DNA of 64,000 nt from Chrysemys picta bellii (GCF_011386835.1 NC_088800.1:23364572-23428571); one strand, 5' to 3'; shown: positions 53,301 through 59,459, counted from the stretch's first letter. Translations and numbers: made by a program. Notes: a model not told the origin generated them from the letters alone.

Positions 53301-56300
53301 TCTGAAATGTATTCTGATACAGATTTCTGTTTTCTTCCCATTTTAGTGTGTAAAATCTTTAAACCGTTATCTGCTAACAGCTTGAAATGTGTACGTGGTG
53401 GGCGTGAGATTTATCAGCACATTCAGATGCACATGCGCTTCATAGCTTTCATGTGTGCCTGTTTGTTTGTTGTGTGTACCTTCTAGACTAATACATAGCC
53501 TTACTTCAACAGGCAACTATGCATATACACACAAACAAATATATTATCGTAATACATATTGTCATAACTATAAAGGGAAGGGTAACAGCTCTCCAGTGTA
53601 CAGTGCCATAAAATCCCTCCTGGCCAGAGACTCCAAAATCCTTTTACCTGTAAAGGGTTAAGAAGCTCGGGTAACCTGGCTGACACCTGACCCAAAGGAC
53701 CAATAAGGGGACAAGATACTTTCAAATCTGGGGGGGGGGGGGGAAGGCTTTTGTTTGTGCTCTTTGTTTTGGTTGTTGTTCGCTCTTGGGACTGAGAGGG
53801 ACCAGACATCAATCCAGGTTCTCCACATCTTTCTAAACAAGTCTCTCCTATTTCAAACTTGTAAGTAAATAGCCAGGCAAGGCGTCTTAGTTTTCCTTTG
53901 TTTTCTCAACTTGTAAATGTATCTTTTACTAGAGTGTTTATCTTTGTTTGCTATACTTTGAACCTGAGGCTAGAGGGAGGTCCTCTGGGCTCTTTAAGTT
54001 ATTTTCCATACTGATTTTACAGAGATGATTTTTACCTTTTTCTTTAATTAAAAGCCTTCTTTTTAAGAACCTGATTGATTTTTCCTTGTTTTTAGATCCA
54101 AGGGGGTTGGATCTGTATTCACCAGGAGTTGGTGAAAGGAAGGAGGGGGGATGGTTAATTTTTCCTTGTCTTAAGATCCAAGGGGGTTGGATCTGTAATC
54201 ACCAGGAGTTGGTGAAAGGAAGGAGGGGGGATGGTTAATTTCTCCTTGTCTTAAGATCCAAGGGGGTTGGATCTGTAGTCACCAGGAGTTGGTGAAAGGA
54301 AGGAGGGGGGATGGTTAATTTCTCCTTGTCTTAAGATCCAAAAGGTTTGGATCTGTATTCACCAGGGAATTGGTGAAAGGTTTCTCAAGGCTACCCAGGG
54401 AAGGGAATTAGCTTTGGGAATGGTGGCAGCGGACCAGATCTAAGCTGGTAGTTAAGCTTAGCAGTCTTCATGCAGGCCCCCACATTTGTACCCTAAAGTT
54501 CAAAGTGGGGAAGCAGCCTTGACACATATACAGTATCTCATGCAATGTATTGTATTTTCCTAATAAAACATACATATATACACACATACATGTATACGTT
54601 TGAATGATAAAAAATTAGGGTGAAAATCATAACTGAATAATACTTTGTAAAGCCCAGGAATTTTTCAGTAAAAATTGGTTTAAACTGAAAATGAAGAGGC
54701 TTATGTATGGGACACTAAAATGCAATTAATTACACATCTCTTTTTTTAAAAGGTCTGTTCATTACTTAATCTATTTGCTGTACTATTCACCACTTGTTAA
54801 AATACTTGCCAAGGACGCCCCTTTGAAGTTAAAAAAAAAAAAAAAAAGTACAAATTATACCTGAAACAAAAGTTTCCCCCTTAACAATGTCCCCTTAAAA
54901 AAAAAAATTCACTCAGTATCTGTTGGCTAGGGGAAGAAGTGCTCATGCTGACACCTGACCCAAAGGCTCCCAACTGGAATTGGTTGGGAATTTTTCAGCA
55001 AAACTTTTCTCTTCAGAAAATGTCAATTAATTAAAAGCAAAATATATCTGTTTCAACAAAACTTTCATCTAGAAAGATTTCTCAGGTGCAGGATGGGCTA
55101 TCTGCTATTCTGTTTGGTTTCTTCCCCCGCCCCAACAAAAAAAATGTCAAAAGGTCTCAGTGTCATTCTAATGTAAAATGAAAAATTCTAAAACCTCAAA
55201 ATTTTTCACAACGCTAAATTCTTGTTTTGTGGCCAGCACTATTCCCAACTTCCTGTAAATCCCAGTCTTCATCCCCTCTCCCTACACCCACTGGAAAGTC
55301 TTTCATGTACAGCCTCAATGTGACAAAGCTGGCCAAATTTCTATTAAGGTTGAATTAGCAGCTTTCCCCTCACTGATCACTGGAAAGAGACATAAGGGGG
55401 TCTCTCAACCCAACTGCTAGGAACAGACCACCAAGCACCTCCAGTCTTGATTTCTCTGGAAAGGAGGAAGGAGAGAGGAGCATAATCTTCAGCCTGATGT
55501 TCTCCTCCTTTTTTTGCTTGGATGACAGGATAGAAGCGAGTCAGCCAGGAAATCTTCCCCTTTCCCAAAAGCAGGATGGTGTGGGAAGGAATTAATACTT
55601 AAAAGTGCAGATGATTCCTACCTAGAGAACTTACAGTCTAATTCTAGATGGGTCACAAATGAGCCACAAAAGCATAACAAACAGTGGAGAAGAAAGGGGT
55701 AAGGAAAGAGAAGGGTTAATACATTAGTAAGACCAAACAGCAACTCAGTGTATATGTACACATCTTGTTGGAACTTGGTTCCATTAAATTAGACATAAAA
55801 TAACTAGTTTATGGAATGCAATAGGCAGGTACCTATTGAGAGCAAAAGAGGCCGAACACCATCACTGCAAGAGAACAGTATATCTGTGCAAGCAAATTTC
55901 TGTACTTGCAGACAGGACATTACACAGACATGGTTTTGTCAACAATGGAATTTGTTTTCTCTTAAAATTGCACACTGCAGCTTCAGTGATTGGTAATGAA
56001 ATCTGAGATTCTTACTTAATTACATGACTCCAGGAAAAACACCAAATATTGCAAGACTTGTGATAGAATTGTGAGACTTGGCAACAACGTACCAAGTAAT
56101 AATGCTAGTGCAGACAAGTGGCTATAACTACCATGTAATCTAGACCTAGCAGGGTTAGGTGACAGCAGTTAAGGGGCAGCTGCCTATCTACATTAATGCT
56201 CCCAGTGGTGGAGCTGCAGTGAAATTTAAGTGAAAAAGGCTAGTGAAGACACAGCCAATGAGGGCTCATATTTAACTGTGATGAGGCTACATCCTTCCTT

Positions 56301-59300
56301 CCACTTCCAGATCTACGAACAGTTTCCCTAGTTTCCAAGACTGCTCCATGAGCTTGTCTTTTGGAGGTCCATACTCATGCTTTCCCAGCCACTTCCCTTG
56401 AAACATTTCTTGTCTTTATCCTTTGCAATTTTCAAACTTCTCTCATTATAAAGCATACTGTGTATTTTAGATCCTCTATCTGGTATAAACCTCTATCCCA
56501 CATAAACCTTCCCCCCTCAGAGCTAATGTCCTATGAAAACCCCACTGTTAGTAAGAGTGGGGCATCAGAATTAGTTCCCCTCTTCTTTCCTTCCCTGCCT
56601 GCCATTCCTCTGTACTGGTGACTCTGTAACTTGTCTACACTACAAATGCTTTGCTAGTATAGCTACAGCAGTACAGTTATACTGGCAAAGCCCCCATGTA
56701 GGCACAGCATAAACCAACTGTTTGTCAGCCAGTATACCACCTCCCTGAATGACATTGATTATGCTGATGCAAGCAGTCTTCCGTTGACATAATTACGTCT
56801 ACTCTGGGGCCTTTGCCAGCATAGCTATGTTGACTAGGGGGTGTGGTTTTTTTCACACCCCTGACCAACATAGCTATGCTGACAAAACTTTGTCGTGTAG
56901 ACCTGGTCTCTGTTAAAAGCTCATAATTAGGTACTGTGATAAAGGTATGTCAAACAATCATCCTCCTCCTTTCCCCCTCAAACATTTGTATCTTTCAATC
57001 CTTTTGGGTAAAGTCTTAGTTAAGCATTACCTTAATTAAAAAAAACACATTTTTTCTCCACTTGGTTTTTGAAGGCATATACATCTACAGAAAAAAAAAA
57101 TCCAGTTCAAATGACCCGCCCCATTCATCCAATTCAAAAATGCAGAAGTACAGTATTCTTCTGTGCACAGACACAAAGGCTCAAACATACAGACTACTAA
57201 ACACCTTGAAAATACAGATTTTAAAATTTCTCAAAAGTTAAACTGGAGTTATCAACAATTATGCTAAATAAGTTTATTCCATATCTTTTAAATTTTCTTC
57301 TTTCCAATTACCTATTGTGTGCTCATTATGGGTCTTTGTCCAACATGTTGGAGGTCTGTATCACAATTTAGGCCTTGGCAAACTGACAGCAATGCTTGTT
57401 TTGTGTCCTTCACTATTAATTTGCAACAAATGGAAGCAGGTGATTGCACACTTGACTGCTTGCTCTACTGTGGTGCAGCTGCTATGCAGAAGGCAGCACA
57501 TGTAAACATTTGCATGATTCGTGCCTCTGTAAGAGCGTCTGTGGGCTGCATGTGGCATTTAGGCAGCACTTTCATAACCCCCTTTGTATATGGTATTACT
57601 CAAGTACATTAACAAACAGCACACATTTAAGCTACAGATATTCGTTTACTAAAATGGCTATTCACTTTCTCTATTTGTTGTGAAAACTTACCTTCATTTG
57701 GTGTTGATCTAAAAGCAGTTTAAACACTTTACTGAACATTCTATACTGTCTTTAGGTTCTTAGAGATAATTAGATGTAATCTCAATCTACTAAATGCCAG
57801 TTTCCATGAAAAATTTTTACCACTCTTACCACTCTTTTGTTTCTCAACAAATCCACTCTTCATATTGATTAAAAGACATTAACCATTCCAAAGCATCTTA
57901 AAATATGAACTAGACAACTGCATTTTCCTATCTGTTATGAGTTACAAAAGCATAGACAAAGGTCAATTAGAGCTTTTAGAATAGTTTAAAAACAGCAAAT
58001 ATTGACTCTCTGGTTTTATCTGATTATTTATTTTGAAATTTTGAATTCACCTCAGTGGTAGACAGCTAAGCTTTCAAACTTCAGTCATGTGATTTGAAGT
58101 CTAAAGATGCACACTACAAACAGCTTGCTTTGCAACAGTCAGCTTTCAAAAAAAATAATAATGCTCCTTTGCTTCTTAGTAGCACTTACCTGTTTTAAAG
58201 CATAAGCAATTGTTTTTAATCTGTGAATTTACATATTACTAATCAACCCGTGCTGTACATTTTTAATATACAATCGCAGAATATGATGTCTACAAAGGAT
58301 GTTACAGAGTGTGGAAAATAATAATAGGCCTCTATGCAAGGTCCGTATTAACAATTGTATGATAAAAAGCTTAATGGAAAGCAGTTACTGCACATGCATA
58401 TTAAATGTTTAACACCTCAATATCTAGACTATTTTAAAGCACTTCTCAAATACCAAAAAAATTAATACTACAGGAAAATAGAGATATATGTTTTTCAAAA
58501 CTAAAAAGCAGTTAGGTTAAACAAAAAATAGCAGCAGGAAAAACAGAAAAAAATAAATAAAAGAAATGTATACAAGCAACTATGCAAGATTTTTTGAAAA
58601 TTCTTTAGTATGACAAATAATAAAATTTGCTCACAGCCTGCTTGTTGGCTAAGTGAGGCAAATTTTTACAGCAATATACCCCAATAATATTGTTTAGAAG
58701 AGAAGCCATGACATATTTTTAACTCTAGGGGCATCAGCAGCTGTTGTTATACTGTATACAAGAACTGAAGTGGTAGAAACAGATACATTCTCAGTGCACT
58801 TTATTTTGCCTATGGATTAGTCATACAAAAATATGATCAACACCAGCAATGACCATTAAACAACATGTCTATTTCAACCTGCTGCTTACTGTTTACCTGA
58901 CTTTTTTACTAAAAAGAATCCCATGTATCAAACTAAATAAATATTCTTTAACAGTTATAGTTGTTTTAGATGTATTTCTGGGCTGCACTTACCTGCATTT
59001 ATATATCCCTGATTTATGCCAGGATTGCCCGATGCTGCCTGACCCTATCTGTGGCTGATTTCTTTGTTTAAAATGTTGCAATTGTATGATAATAGTCTGA
59101 ATACAACTCTATTTGATGTTTAACTGATCCTATCTCCCAGGGCAAAAGGTATTTACTACAATGAGTTTCTGCTTCCTTTCCCTGAGCTCTACTGGTAAAA
59201 TTAATTAATCCATTTAAACAGCAGAATTTAAAAAAAACTAACAATATCCAATTCTGCCTAATCAATTTCAGACTACCCCTTACCTTATATTATACCCTTT

Positions 59301-59459
59301 TCAGTATTTCCTAGACTGAACCAAAGCAGCAGCTGAATTCTCTCCTTCCCCCTCAACCAGAATCAGTGATAATATAGGAAGGCCTTAAAAAACAGGCTGT
59401 TTCTAAAATTAGAAAAAAAATAAACTCTTAATAAATCATTTACCTCGTTCTGGCTTCAT
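5482..59459 (-). CDS. ATOSA: ATOSA (FAM214A), Atos homologue protein A, whole gene
   Basis: This is the span of the only recognisable host gene. Twelve coding segments join to 3264 nt (1087 residues plus stop), near the roughly 1076 residues I recall for human ATOSA. Segments, 5' to 3': 59459-59444, 26037-25853, 24914-24712, 24010-23885, 23590-21745, 21150-21034, 20581-20502, 19387-19279, 17938-17780, 13449-13381, 11705-11506, 5635-5482. Every junction is GT-AG and phases agree. The protein starts MKPERDTLDEYF and ends FSPRC. Family knowledge: fly Atossa is a nuclear transcriptional regulator that raises mitochondrial energy metabolism in invading macrophages, and ATOSA and ATOSB are its vertebrate counterparts. 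The conserved parts are the N-terminal ~175 residues, with an acidic-hydrophobic transactivation-like stretch, and the C-terminal Atos/DUF4210 and 'chromosome segregation' domains (about residues 880-1040). No frameshift or premature stop was seen. Identification is by remembered similarity, not a search. Confidence 0.93.
6122..6154. repeat. poly-C followed by (AC)n microsatellite
   Basis: About 19 C residues run into seven AC units. Low complexity; exact length is likely unreliable in assembly. Confidence 0.9.
7640..8460 (+). mobile_element. CR1-type LINE remnant, internally deleted
   Basis: Around 7860-8110 a broken frame reads like the CR1 endonuclease region ([17 protein letters not shown], then [18 protein letters not shown]). 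From about 8330 a typical CR1/L3 3' end follows (ctggccactgtcaaagacag, gacactggattagatggacc). The reverse transcriptase portion between them is absent. Many stops. Borders approximate. Confidence 0.6.
10693..10997. mobile_element. palindromic MITE with strong internal hairpin
   Basis: The left end gggtacgtctatactta is an imperfect inverted match of the right end ttagtgtggaacagccc. The 'gtctacac'-type ends recur in several elements of this window. The interior contains aatcgatcccgg-type inverted repeats and a nearly perfect 82-bp palindrome at 10894-10975. No coding capacity. Superfamily not certain, because no clean target duplication could be read. Confidence 0.6.
11506..11705 (-). CDS. ATOSA: ATOSA coding exon 11
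   Basis: 200 bp, residues 971-1037, [20 protein letters not shown] then [20 protein letters not shown] and LLRYLIHL. Acceptor tttcag at 11707-11706, donor gtaaga at 11505. By family knowledge this covers the Pfam 'chromosome segregation during meiosis' region and the second transactivation-type motif. It ends two bases into an Arg codon. Confidence 0.93.
11706..13380 (-). other. ATOSA: ATOSA intron 10
   Basis: Intron between coding exons 10 and 11. AT-rich and unique-looking. A run of long A/T and CA-rich stretches lies near 12900-13040. No gene or transposon end recognised. Confidence 0.85.
13381..13449 (-). CDS. ATOSA: ATOSA coding exon 10
   Basis: 69 bp, 23 codons, residues 948-970, [20 protein letters not shown] then IQV. 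Acceptor tctttaag at 13451-13450 after a T-rich tract, donor gtatgt at 13380. Phase 0. It continues the conserved C-terminal domain into [10 protein letters not shown] of exon 11. Confidence 0.92.
13728..14140 (-). mobile_element. CR1-type LINE 3' end
   Basis: The plus strand reads aaggccagaagagatcatga, tccagtctgacctcttgcac and ggccacagaacc, the complement of the usual turtle CR1 3' end (ggtcagactagatgatcataatggtcc type). It matches in reverse the end of the plus-strand copy at about 30.0 kb. Non-coding and diverged; far border uncertain. Confidence 0.55.
14597..15338. mobile_element. hAT/Charlie-like transposon remnant, 742 bp
   Basis: Terminal inverted repeats CAGTGGTTCCCAAACT and AGTTTGGGAACCACTG match perfectly. 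An 8-bp duplication cattagat flanks them (14589-14596 and 15339-15346). The interior is AT-rich with many stops in all frames and no readable transposase, so it is non-autonomous or heavily decayed. Confidence 0.88.
16352..17614. mobile_element. hAT-type non-autonomous transposon, 1263 bp, same family as the one at 104-753
   Basis: It starts TAGGGTTACCATA and ends ggatggtaaccta-like (GGTAACCCTA), with acatgtccgggg next to the right end, shared with the 104-753 copy. Flanking agtaaag(t) repeats at 16345-16351 and 17615-17621 form a 7-8 bp target duplication. The interior is strongly strand-asymmetric: C-rich from 16400 to 16560, then G/purine-rich minisatellite from 16640 to 17290. The long overlapping frames (217, 115, 119 residues) are composition artefacts. 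Confidence 0.82.
17780..17938 (-). CDS. ATOSA: ATOSA coding exon 9, Atos/DUF4210 domain
   Basis: 159 bp, 53 codons, residues 895-947, [20 protein letters not shown] then [11 protein letters not shown] and [15 protein letters not shown]. Phase 0 at both ends. Acceptor ctttcag before 17938, donor gtatgt at 17779. This is the most conserved part of the protein. By family knowledge it belongs to the DUF4210 / 'required for macrophage invasion' region. Confidence 0.94.
17939..19278 (-). other. ATOSA: ATOSA intron 8
   Basis: Intron between coding exons 8 and 9. A diverged 'gggccaaatcctg' repeat lies near 18484-18545 and a related scrap near 18675-18720. No gene seen. Confidence 0.85.
19279..19387 (-). 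CDS. ATOSA: ATOSA coding exon 8
   Basis: 109 bp, residues 858-894, [20 protein letters not shown] then [16 protein letters not shown]. Acceptor gaatag at 19389-19388, donor gtattg at 19278. The [21 protein letters not shown] run is strongly conserved in the family and leads into the C-terminal Atos domain. Confidence 0.93.
19388..20501 (-). other. ATOSA: ATOSA intron 7
   Basis: AT-rich intron between coding exons 7 and 8. A short scrap (ctggccccgctgaagtcaag, near 19822) resembles the same old repeat family as at 48 kb. Nothing else recognised. Confidence 0.85.
20502..20581 (-). CDS. ATOSA: ATOSA coding exon 7
   Basis: 80 bp, residues 832-858, [20 protein letters not shown] then KCLSTR. It ends two bases into a codon. 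Acceptor ccttag at 20583-20582, donor gtattc at 20501. Found by matching the remembered family segment [18 protein letters not shown], then confirming splice sites and phase. Confidence 0.92.
20582..21033 (-). other. ATOSA: ATOSA intron 6
   Basis: 452-bp AT-rich intron with GT-AG ends. Nothing recognisable inside. Confidence 0.88.
21034..21150 (-). CDS. ATOSA: ATOSA coding exon 6
   Basis: 117 bp, exactly 39 codons, residues 793-831: [20 protein letters not shown] through [12 protein letters not shown]. Phase 0 at both ends. Acceptor at 21152-21151, donor gtaagt at 21033. Similar to the human segment around [11 protein letters not shown]. It contains no ATG, so ORF prediction misses it. Confidence 0.92.
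21151..21744 (-). other. ATOSA: ATOSA intron 5
   Basis: 594-bp AT-rich intron with GT-AG ends. Nothing recognisable inside. Confidence 0.88.
21745..23590 (-). CDS. ATOSA: ATOSA coding exon 5, long variable middle with a duplicated unit
   Basis: 1846 bp, residues 177-792, the largest exon. It begins [16 protein letters not shown] and ends NADVL at a gtaagt donor (21744). The acceptor is at 23592-23591; the open frame running past 21745 to a stop is intron read-through. Composition is Ser/Thr/Lys/Asn-rich and looks disordered. Two tandem 113-codon units begin at 23070 and 22731, each carrying [19 protein letters not shown] followed by [11 protein letters not shown]. Human ATOSA, as I recall it, also has two such units, so the duplication appears old. 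A basic patch (RRKL) lies around 22370-22385. Confidence 0.95.
22420..23070 (-). repeat. ATOSA: two tandem 113-codon repeats inside ATOSA exon 5
   Basis: Unit 1 spans 23070-22732 and unit 2 runs from 22731 to about 22420. The period is exactly 339 bp. Each unit carries the [12 protein letters not shown] motif, [23 protein letters not shown] and [10 protein letters not shown]. Over the first 102 nt of each unit I count seven differences (about 93% identity), most of them silent. The remainder is more diverged. Confidence 0.9.
23885..24010 (-). CDS. ATOSA: ATOSA coding exon 4
   Basis: 126 bp, residues 135-177, reading [20 protein letters not shown] through [15 protein letters not shown] and ending inside an Arg codon. 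Acceptor at 24012-24011 (tttt-ag), donor gtaggt at 23884. The hydrophobic stretch is the end of the conserved N-terminal block and not an obvious membrane segment. Confidence 0.93.
24011..24711 (-). other. ATOSA: ATOSA intron 3
   Basis: 701-bp intron. A diverged 'gggcctgattctc' repeat scrap lies near 24420-24530. No gene. Confidence 0.85.
24712..24914 (-). CDS. ATOSA: ATOSA coding exon 3
   Basis: 203 bp, residues 68-135, starting [11 protein letters not shown] and running through [15 protein letters not shown] to VPRQ. Acceptor at 24916-24915, donor gtaagt at 24711. The last codon (Gln) is split after two bases and completed in exon 4. This is part of the conserved N-terminal region of the Atos family. 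Confidence 0.93.
24915..25852 (-). other. ATOSA: ATOSA intron 2
   Basis: 938-bp intron between coding exons 2 and 3 containing a GAA microsatellite (25514-25541). No gene. Confidence 0.85.
25514..25541. repeat. (GAA)n microsatellite
   Basis: About nine perfect GAA units. Translated, it gives a run of Arg in a chance frame, which is not a gene. Confidence 0.9.
25853..26037 (-). CDS. ATOSA: ATOSA coding exon 2
   Basis: 185 bp, residues 6-67, from [14 protein letters not shown] to KLAQ. The acceptor is at 26039-26038 after a T-rich tract and the donor gtatga follows 25853. It holds the acidic-hydrophobic stretch around residues 9-29 ([17 protein letters not shown]), where the family's first transactivation segment lies. 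An in-frame ATG just upstream (MKIFFF...) is intronic and not the start, because exon 1 supplies MKPER. Confidence 0.93.
28015..28252. mobile_element. palindromic hAT MITE, copy 1 (238 bp)
   Basis: It starts caggggtcggcaacgtttgg and ends with the near-exact inverse (ccaaacgttgccaactcctg). A perfect 8-bp duplication ctctacaa flanks it (28007-28014, 28253-28260). The long terminal repeats (cacgcggctcgccagggtaa) make most of it self-complementary. Same family as 44209-44534 and 52880-53215. Non-coding. Confidence 0.9.
29195..30010 (+). mobile_element. CR1/L3-type LINE 3' fragment
   Basis: The end of the reverse-transcriptase frame is recognisable but broken (caatgtatatggcactggag, tggaatactgtttccagttt, gaaatggttaagaggtgccc-like). 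The typical CR1 3' end follows, ending gcgttacacag and ggatcataatggtccctgtt near 29955-29995. 5'-truncated and full of stops. Confidence 0.62.
31041..31068. repeat. poly-A tract (28 A)
   Basis: A pure A run with no recognisable SINE or LINE body in front of it and no obvious flanking duplication, so it is left as simple repeat. Confidence 0.85.
32081..32402. mobile_element. hAT-type GC-rich MITE, 322 bp
   Basis: Ends CAGGGCCGGCTC and GAGCCGGCCCTG are perfect inverted repeats, flanked by the 8-bp duplication gatatcac (32073-32080, 32403-32410). The interior is very GC-rich with three imperfect internal copies of a roughly 60-bp unit (ggcagcgagccc / ggcggcgaaccc). The open frames on both strands (156, 154, 143, 128 residues) come from this composition and are not genes. 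Confidence 0.88.
37166..37436. mobile_element. palindromic 'gtctacac' MITE, 271 bp
   Basis: The left end aggttatgtctataatacaa and ttaaacacc match in reverse the right end ggtgtttaactgcactgta and cacatacct. The middle (ggagcccgggttct / ggctccagcc) folds too. Non-autonomous DNA element; superfamily not settled. Confidence 0.6.
38989..39673. mobile_element. hAT-type non-autonomous transposon, 685 bp
   Basis: The left end cgggggttttcaaacggtgg and right end agtaaaccactg are diverged hAT-type ends. They are flanked by a perfect 8-bp duplication ttttacta (38981-38988, 39674-39681). The middle is GC-rich with inverted ggtccggctcctaggc / gcctaggagccagacc motifs. Non-coding. Confidence 0.82.
39987..40018. 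repeat. A-rich simple repeat (aaacgaaac)n
   Basis: Imperfect short tandem units of A with CG interruptions. Low complexity. Confidence 0.7.
41322..41354. repeat. (AC)n microsatellite
   Basis: About 16 perfect AC units. Confidence 0.93.
41735..42985 (+). mobile_element. CR1 LINE fragment with reverse-transcriptase region
   Basis: Translated blocks in shifting frames match the CR1 pol: [20 protein letters not shown] near 41790, SQHGF near 41880, a DPSKAFD-type block near 41980, [17 protein letters not shown] near 42165, CADDTKLG near 42237 and [20 protein letters not shown] from 42339. The catalytic FADD box reads CADD here, and there are several frameshifts and stops. The 3' untranslated part ends near aagcactgaaaaaaattacc. 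Dead, 5'-truncated copy. Confidence 0.85.
43025..43272. mobile_element. palindromic 'gtctacac' MITE
   Basis: Two halves fold onto each other: gctgtagagctaaaaaaagc against gctatttttagccc, and tctgagaccctcc-type pieces. It contains aatgtctacactgctatttt and ends cagtatagacatccc. Resembles the elements at 37.2 and 61.9 kb. Borders approximate, no coding capacity. Confidence 0.5.
43400..43760 (-). mobile_element. CR1-type LINE 3' fragment, reverse orientation
   Basis: The plus strand reads tttaatcatttgttgctctt, gaatccaatttgttaagata and gcagtctagatgcagtctca. These are complements of the CR1 pol end (LEYCVQFW-type block and following untranslated part). Strongly diverged; borders approximate. Confidence 0.45.
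44209..44534. mobile_element. palindromic hAT MITE, copy 2 (326 bp)
   Basis: It starts cagggatcggcaacctctgg and ends ccaaaggttgccaatccctg. A perfect 8-bp duplication tcctataa flanks it (44201-44208, 44535-44542). Nearly the whole element is an inverted repeat (ggtaaacaaactggcctgg against ggctggtttgtttacc). Fuller length than copy 1. Non-coding despite a 154-residue antisense frame. Confidence 0.9.
44620..44845. mobile_element. 'gtctacac'-type MITE fragment
   Basis: The left end taggcctggtccactctaga is a diverged form of the ggcctggtctacact end seen near 56.9 kb, followed by ttaggtcagtttaactacat. The right end is not clear because the next element begins at 44861. Confidence 0.4.
44861..45773. 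mobile_element. hAT-type non-autonomous transposon, 913 bp
   Basis: Ends tAGGGTTGCCAAC and cctgGCAACCCTg are inverted. The flanks gtgctact (44853-44860) and gtgctatt (45774-45781) are an 8-bp duplication with one mismatch. The interior is a G-rich minisatellite (45000-45400, units like gggtttggggtgcaggaggg) followed by a roughly 300-bp GC-rich inverted region around 45440-45680. The many long frames on both strands are artefacts. Confidence 0.85.
46755..47187. mobile_element. Penelope-like fold-back insertion B, long hairpin
   Basis: Two nearly identical arms of about 175-190 bp face each other around ttaatttttttttctcttaa near 46950. Each carries the Penelope 3' tail (agcataagctttcgtgga, cccacttcttcggatgcat) and continues inward to aggccaattaatt. 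The right end adds gcggatacagactaacacgg, ctgctactctgata. An 11-bp direct repeat tacccattctc flanks it (46744-46754, 47188-47198). Confidence 0.85.
47990..48065. repeat. old 'gggccaaatcctg' palindromic repeat
   Basis: The stretch ggtccgaatcctgctgccgc followed by tgacctcagtggaagcacat folds weakly. It resembles similar diverged pieces near 18.5, 24.4 and 51.0 kb. Family not named with confidence. Confidence 0.35.
48300..48554 (+). repeat. CORE-SINE/MIR-like element
   Basis: Reads gatagccccaagaagctcca, ctgagattgggaccccatga, then gaggcagagaggggtgaagg, aacttgctcaaggccacaca, gcaggtcagcggcaaagcca and ends cctatccactagacca. This is the order and wording of an old MIR-type SINE in plus orientation. 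A hAT element inserted into its last bases at 48555. Confidence 0.6.
48555..48747. mobile_element. hAT/Charlie-like MITE, 193 bp, inserted in a MIR-like SINE
   Basis: Ends CAGTGGTCTCCAAA and TTTGGAGACCACTG are perfect inverted repeats. The 8-bp duplication cactagac (48547-48554, 48748-48755) is perfect, and it is part of the SINE tail, which dates the insertion after the SINE. Non-coding. Confidence 0.9.
51075..51297. mobile_element. 'gtctacac' MITE, about 220 bp
   Basis: The left part atcaaggctatactagaaac and right part cctagtgtagacgaggccta are inverted. Internal inverted pieces include ttggcaaaagccctagtgta and tagactggcaaaagcac. Related to the element at 56.6-56.9 kb. Borders approximate. 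Confidence 0.55.
52125..52365. repeat. diverged 100-bp direct duplication
   Basis: tgcatttaaccatggcacca at 52171 and tgcatttacctgtggcacct at 52271 begin two about 100-bp units, both ending aggaagcagcaccac / aggaagtagcatcac. They are clearly diverged, so the duplication is old. No known family recognised. Confidence 0.55.
52880..53215. mobile_element. palindromic hAT MITE, copy 3 (336 bp)
   Basis: It starts caggggtcggcaacgtttgg and ends caaacattgccaacccctg. A perfect 8-bp duplication tattagcc flanks it (52872-52879, 53216-53223). The best-preserved copy: about 150-bp arms with gtaagcaccctggtgggccg, gcaggttcggccgatcgcgg and gggccaatgggggc. Long antisense frames of 155 and 127 residues mirror each other because the DNA is palindromic; they are not genes. 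Confidence 0.92.
53560..54524 (+). mobile_element. solo LTR of an endogenous retrovirus, 965 bp
   Basis: It starts TGTCA and ends TGACA (the canonical TG...CA ends), flanked by the 5-bp duplication catat (53555-53559, 54525-54529). It contains a TATA-like ctataaaggg near the left end, a poly-G run near 53731-53743, an attaaa-type polyadenylation signal near 54047 and four 80-bp tandem units. No gag, pol or env remains on either side, so it is a solo LTR. Orientation is inferred from the signal order. Confidence 0.78.
54078..54390 (+). repeat. 80-bp tandem repeat, four copies, inside the LTR
   Basis: The phrase accaggagttggtgaaagga recurs at 54121, 54201, 54281 and (diverged) 54361, exactly 80 bp apart. 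Units include atccaagggggttggatctg and aggaggggggatggttaatt. The middle copies are nearly identical and the last is diverged. Confidence 0.93.
54831..54847. repeat. poly-A tract
   Basis: Seventeen A residues, simple repeat with no recognised element body. Confidence 0.8.
54947..54966 (+). repeat. 20-bp match to the solo LTR
   Basis: gctgacacctgacccaaagg is identical to a piece of the LTR near 53680-53700. It could be a tiny LTR remnant or coincidence. Confidence 0.4.
56630..56915. mobile_element. 'gtctacac' MITE, about 285 bp
   Basis: The left end gtaacttgtctacactacaa and right end aactttgtcgtgtagacctg are inverted. Internal inverted motifs include ctagtatagctacagcag and aacatagctatgctgac; a short hairpin gggggtgtggttt... 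caccccc-type lies near 56840-56865. Non-coding. Confidence 0.6.
59444..59459 (-). CDS. ATOSA: ATOSA coding exon 1 (start codon)
   Basis: Sixteen coding bases encode M-K-P-E-R plus the first base (G) of an Asp codon completed in exon 2. The start is chosen because MKPER followed by DTLDEYF matches the N-terminus I remember for mammalian ATOSA, and a donor (gtaaat) follows directly at 59443. It is far too short to find by ORF length. The 5' untranslated part continues to higher coordinates. A possible acceptor (cattt-cag) lies about 35 bases upstream of the ATG, so a further non-coding exon may exist. Confidence 0.88.

Larger units (their letters stand above)
26038..59443 (-). other. ATOSA: ATOSA intron 1, 33.4 kb
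   Basis: Intron between the five-residue first coding segment and exon 2. Phases agree (G + AT = Asp). It contains most transposons in the window, listed separately. Stretches with no recognised gene or repeat: 26.1-28.0, 28.3-29.2, 30.0-32.07, 32.4-37.1 (some unclassified old repeat likely), 37.5-38.98, 39.7-41.7, 45.8-46.7, 47.2-48.3, 48.8-51.0, 51.3-52.1, 54.5-56.6 and 56.9-59.4 kb. Regulatory elements may be present but cannot be told apart without comparison. Confidence 0.85.

Noticed and set aside
52838..53341. 127- and 155-residue frames that look alike on opposite strands
   Set aside because: The similarity arises because the MITE at 52880-53215 is a palindrome.
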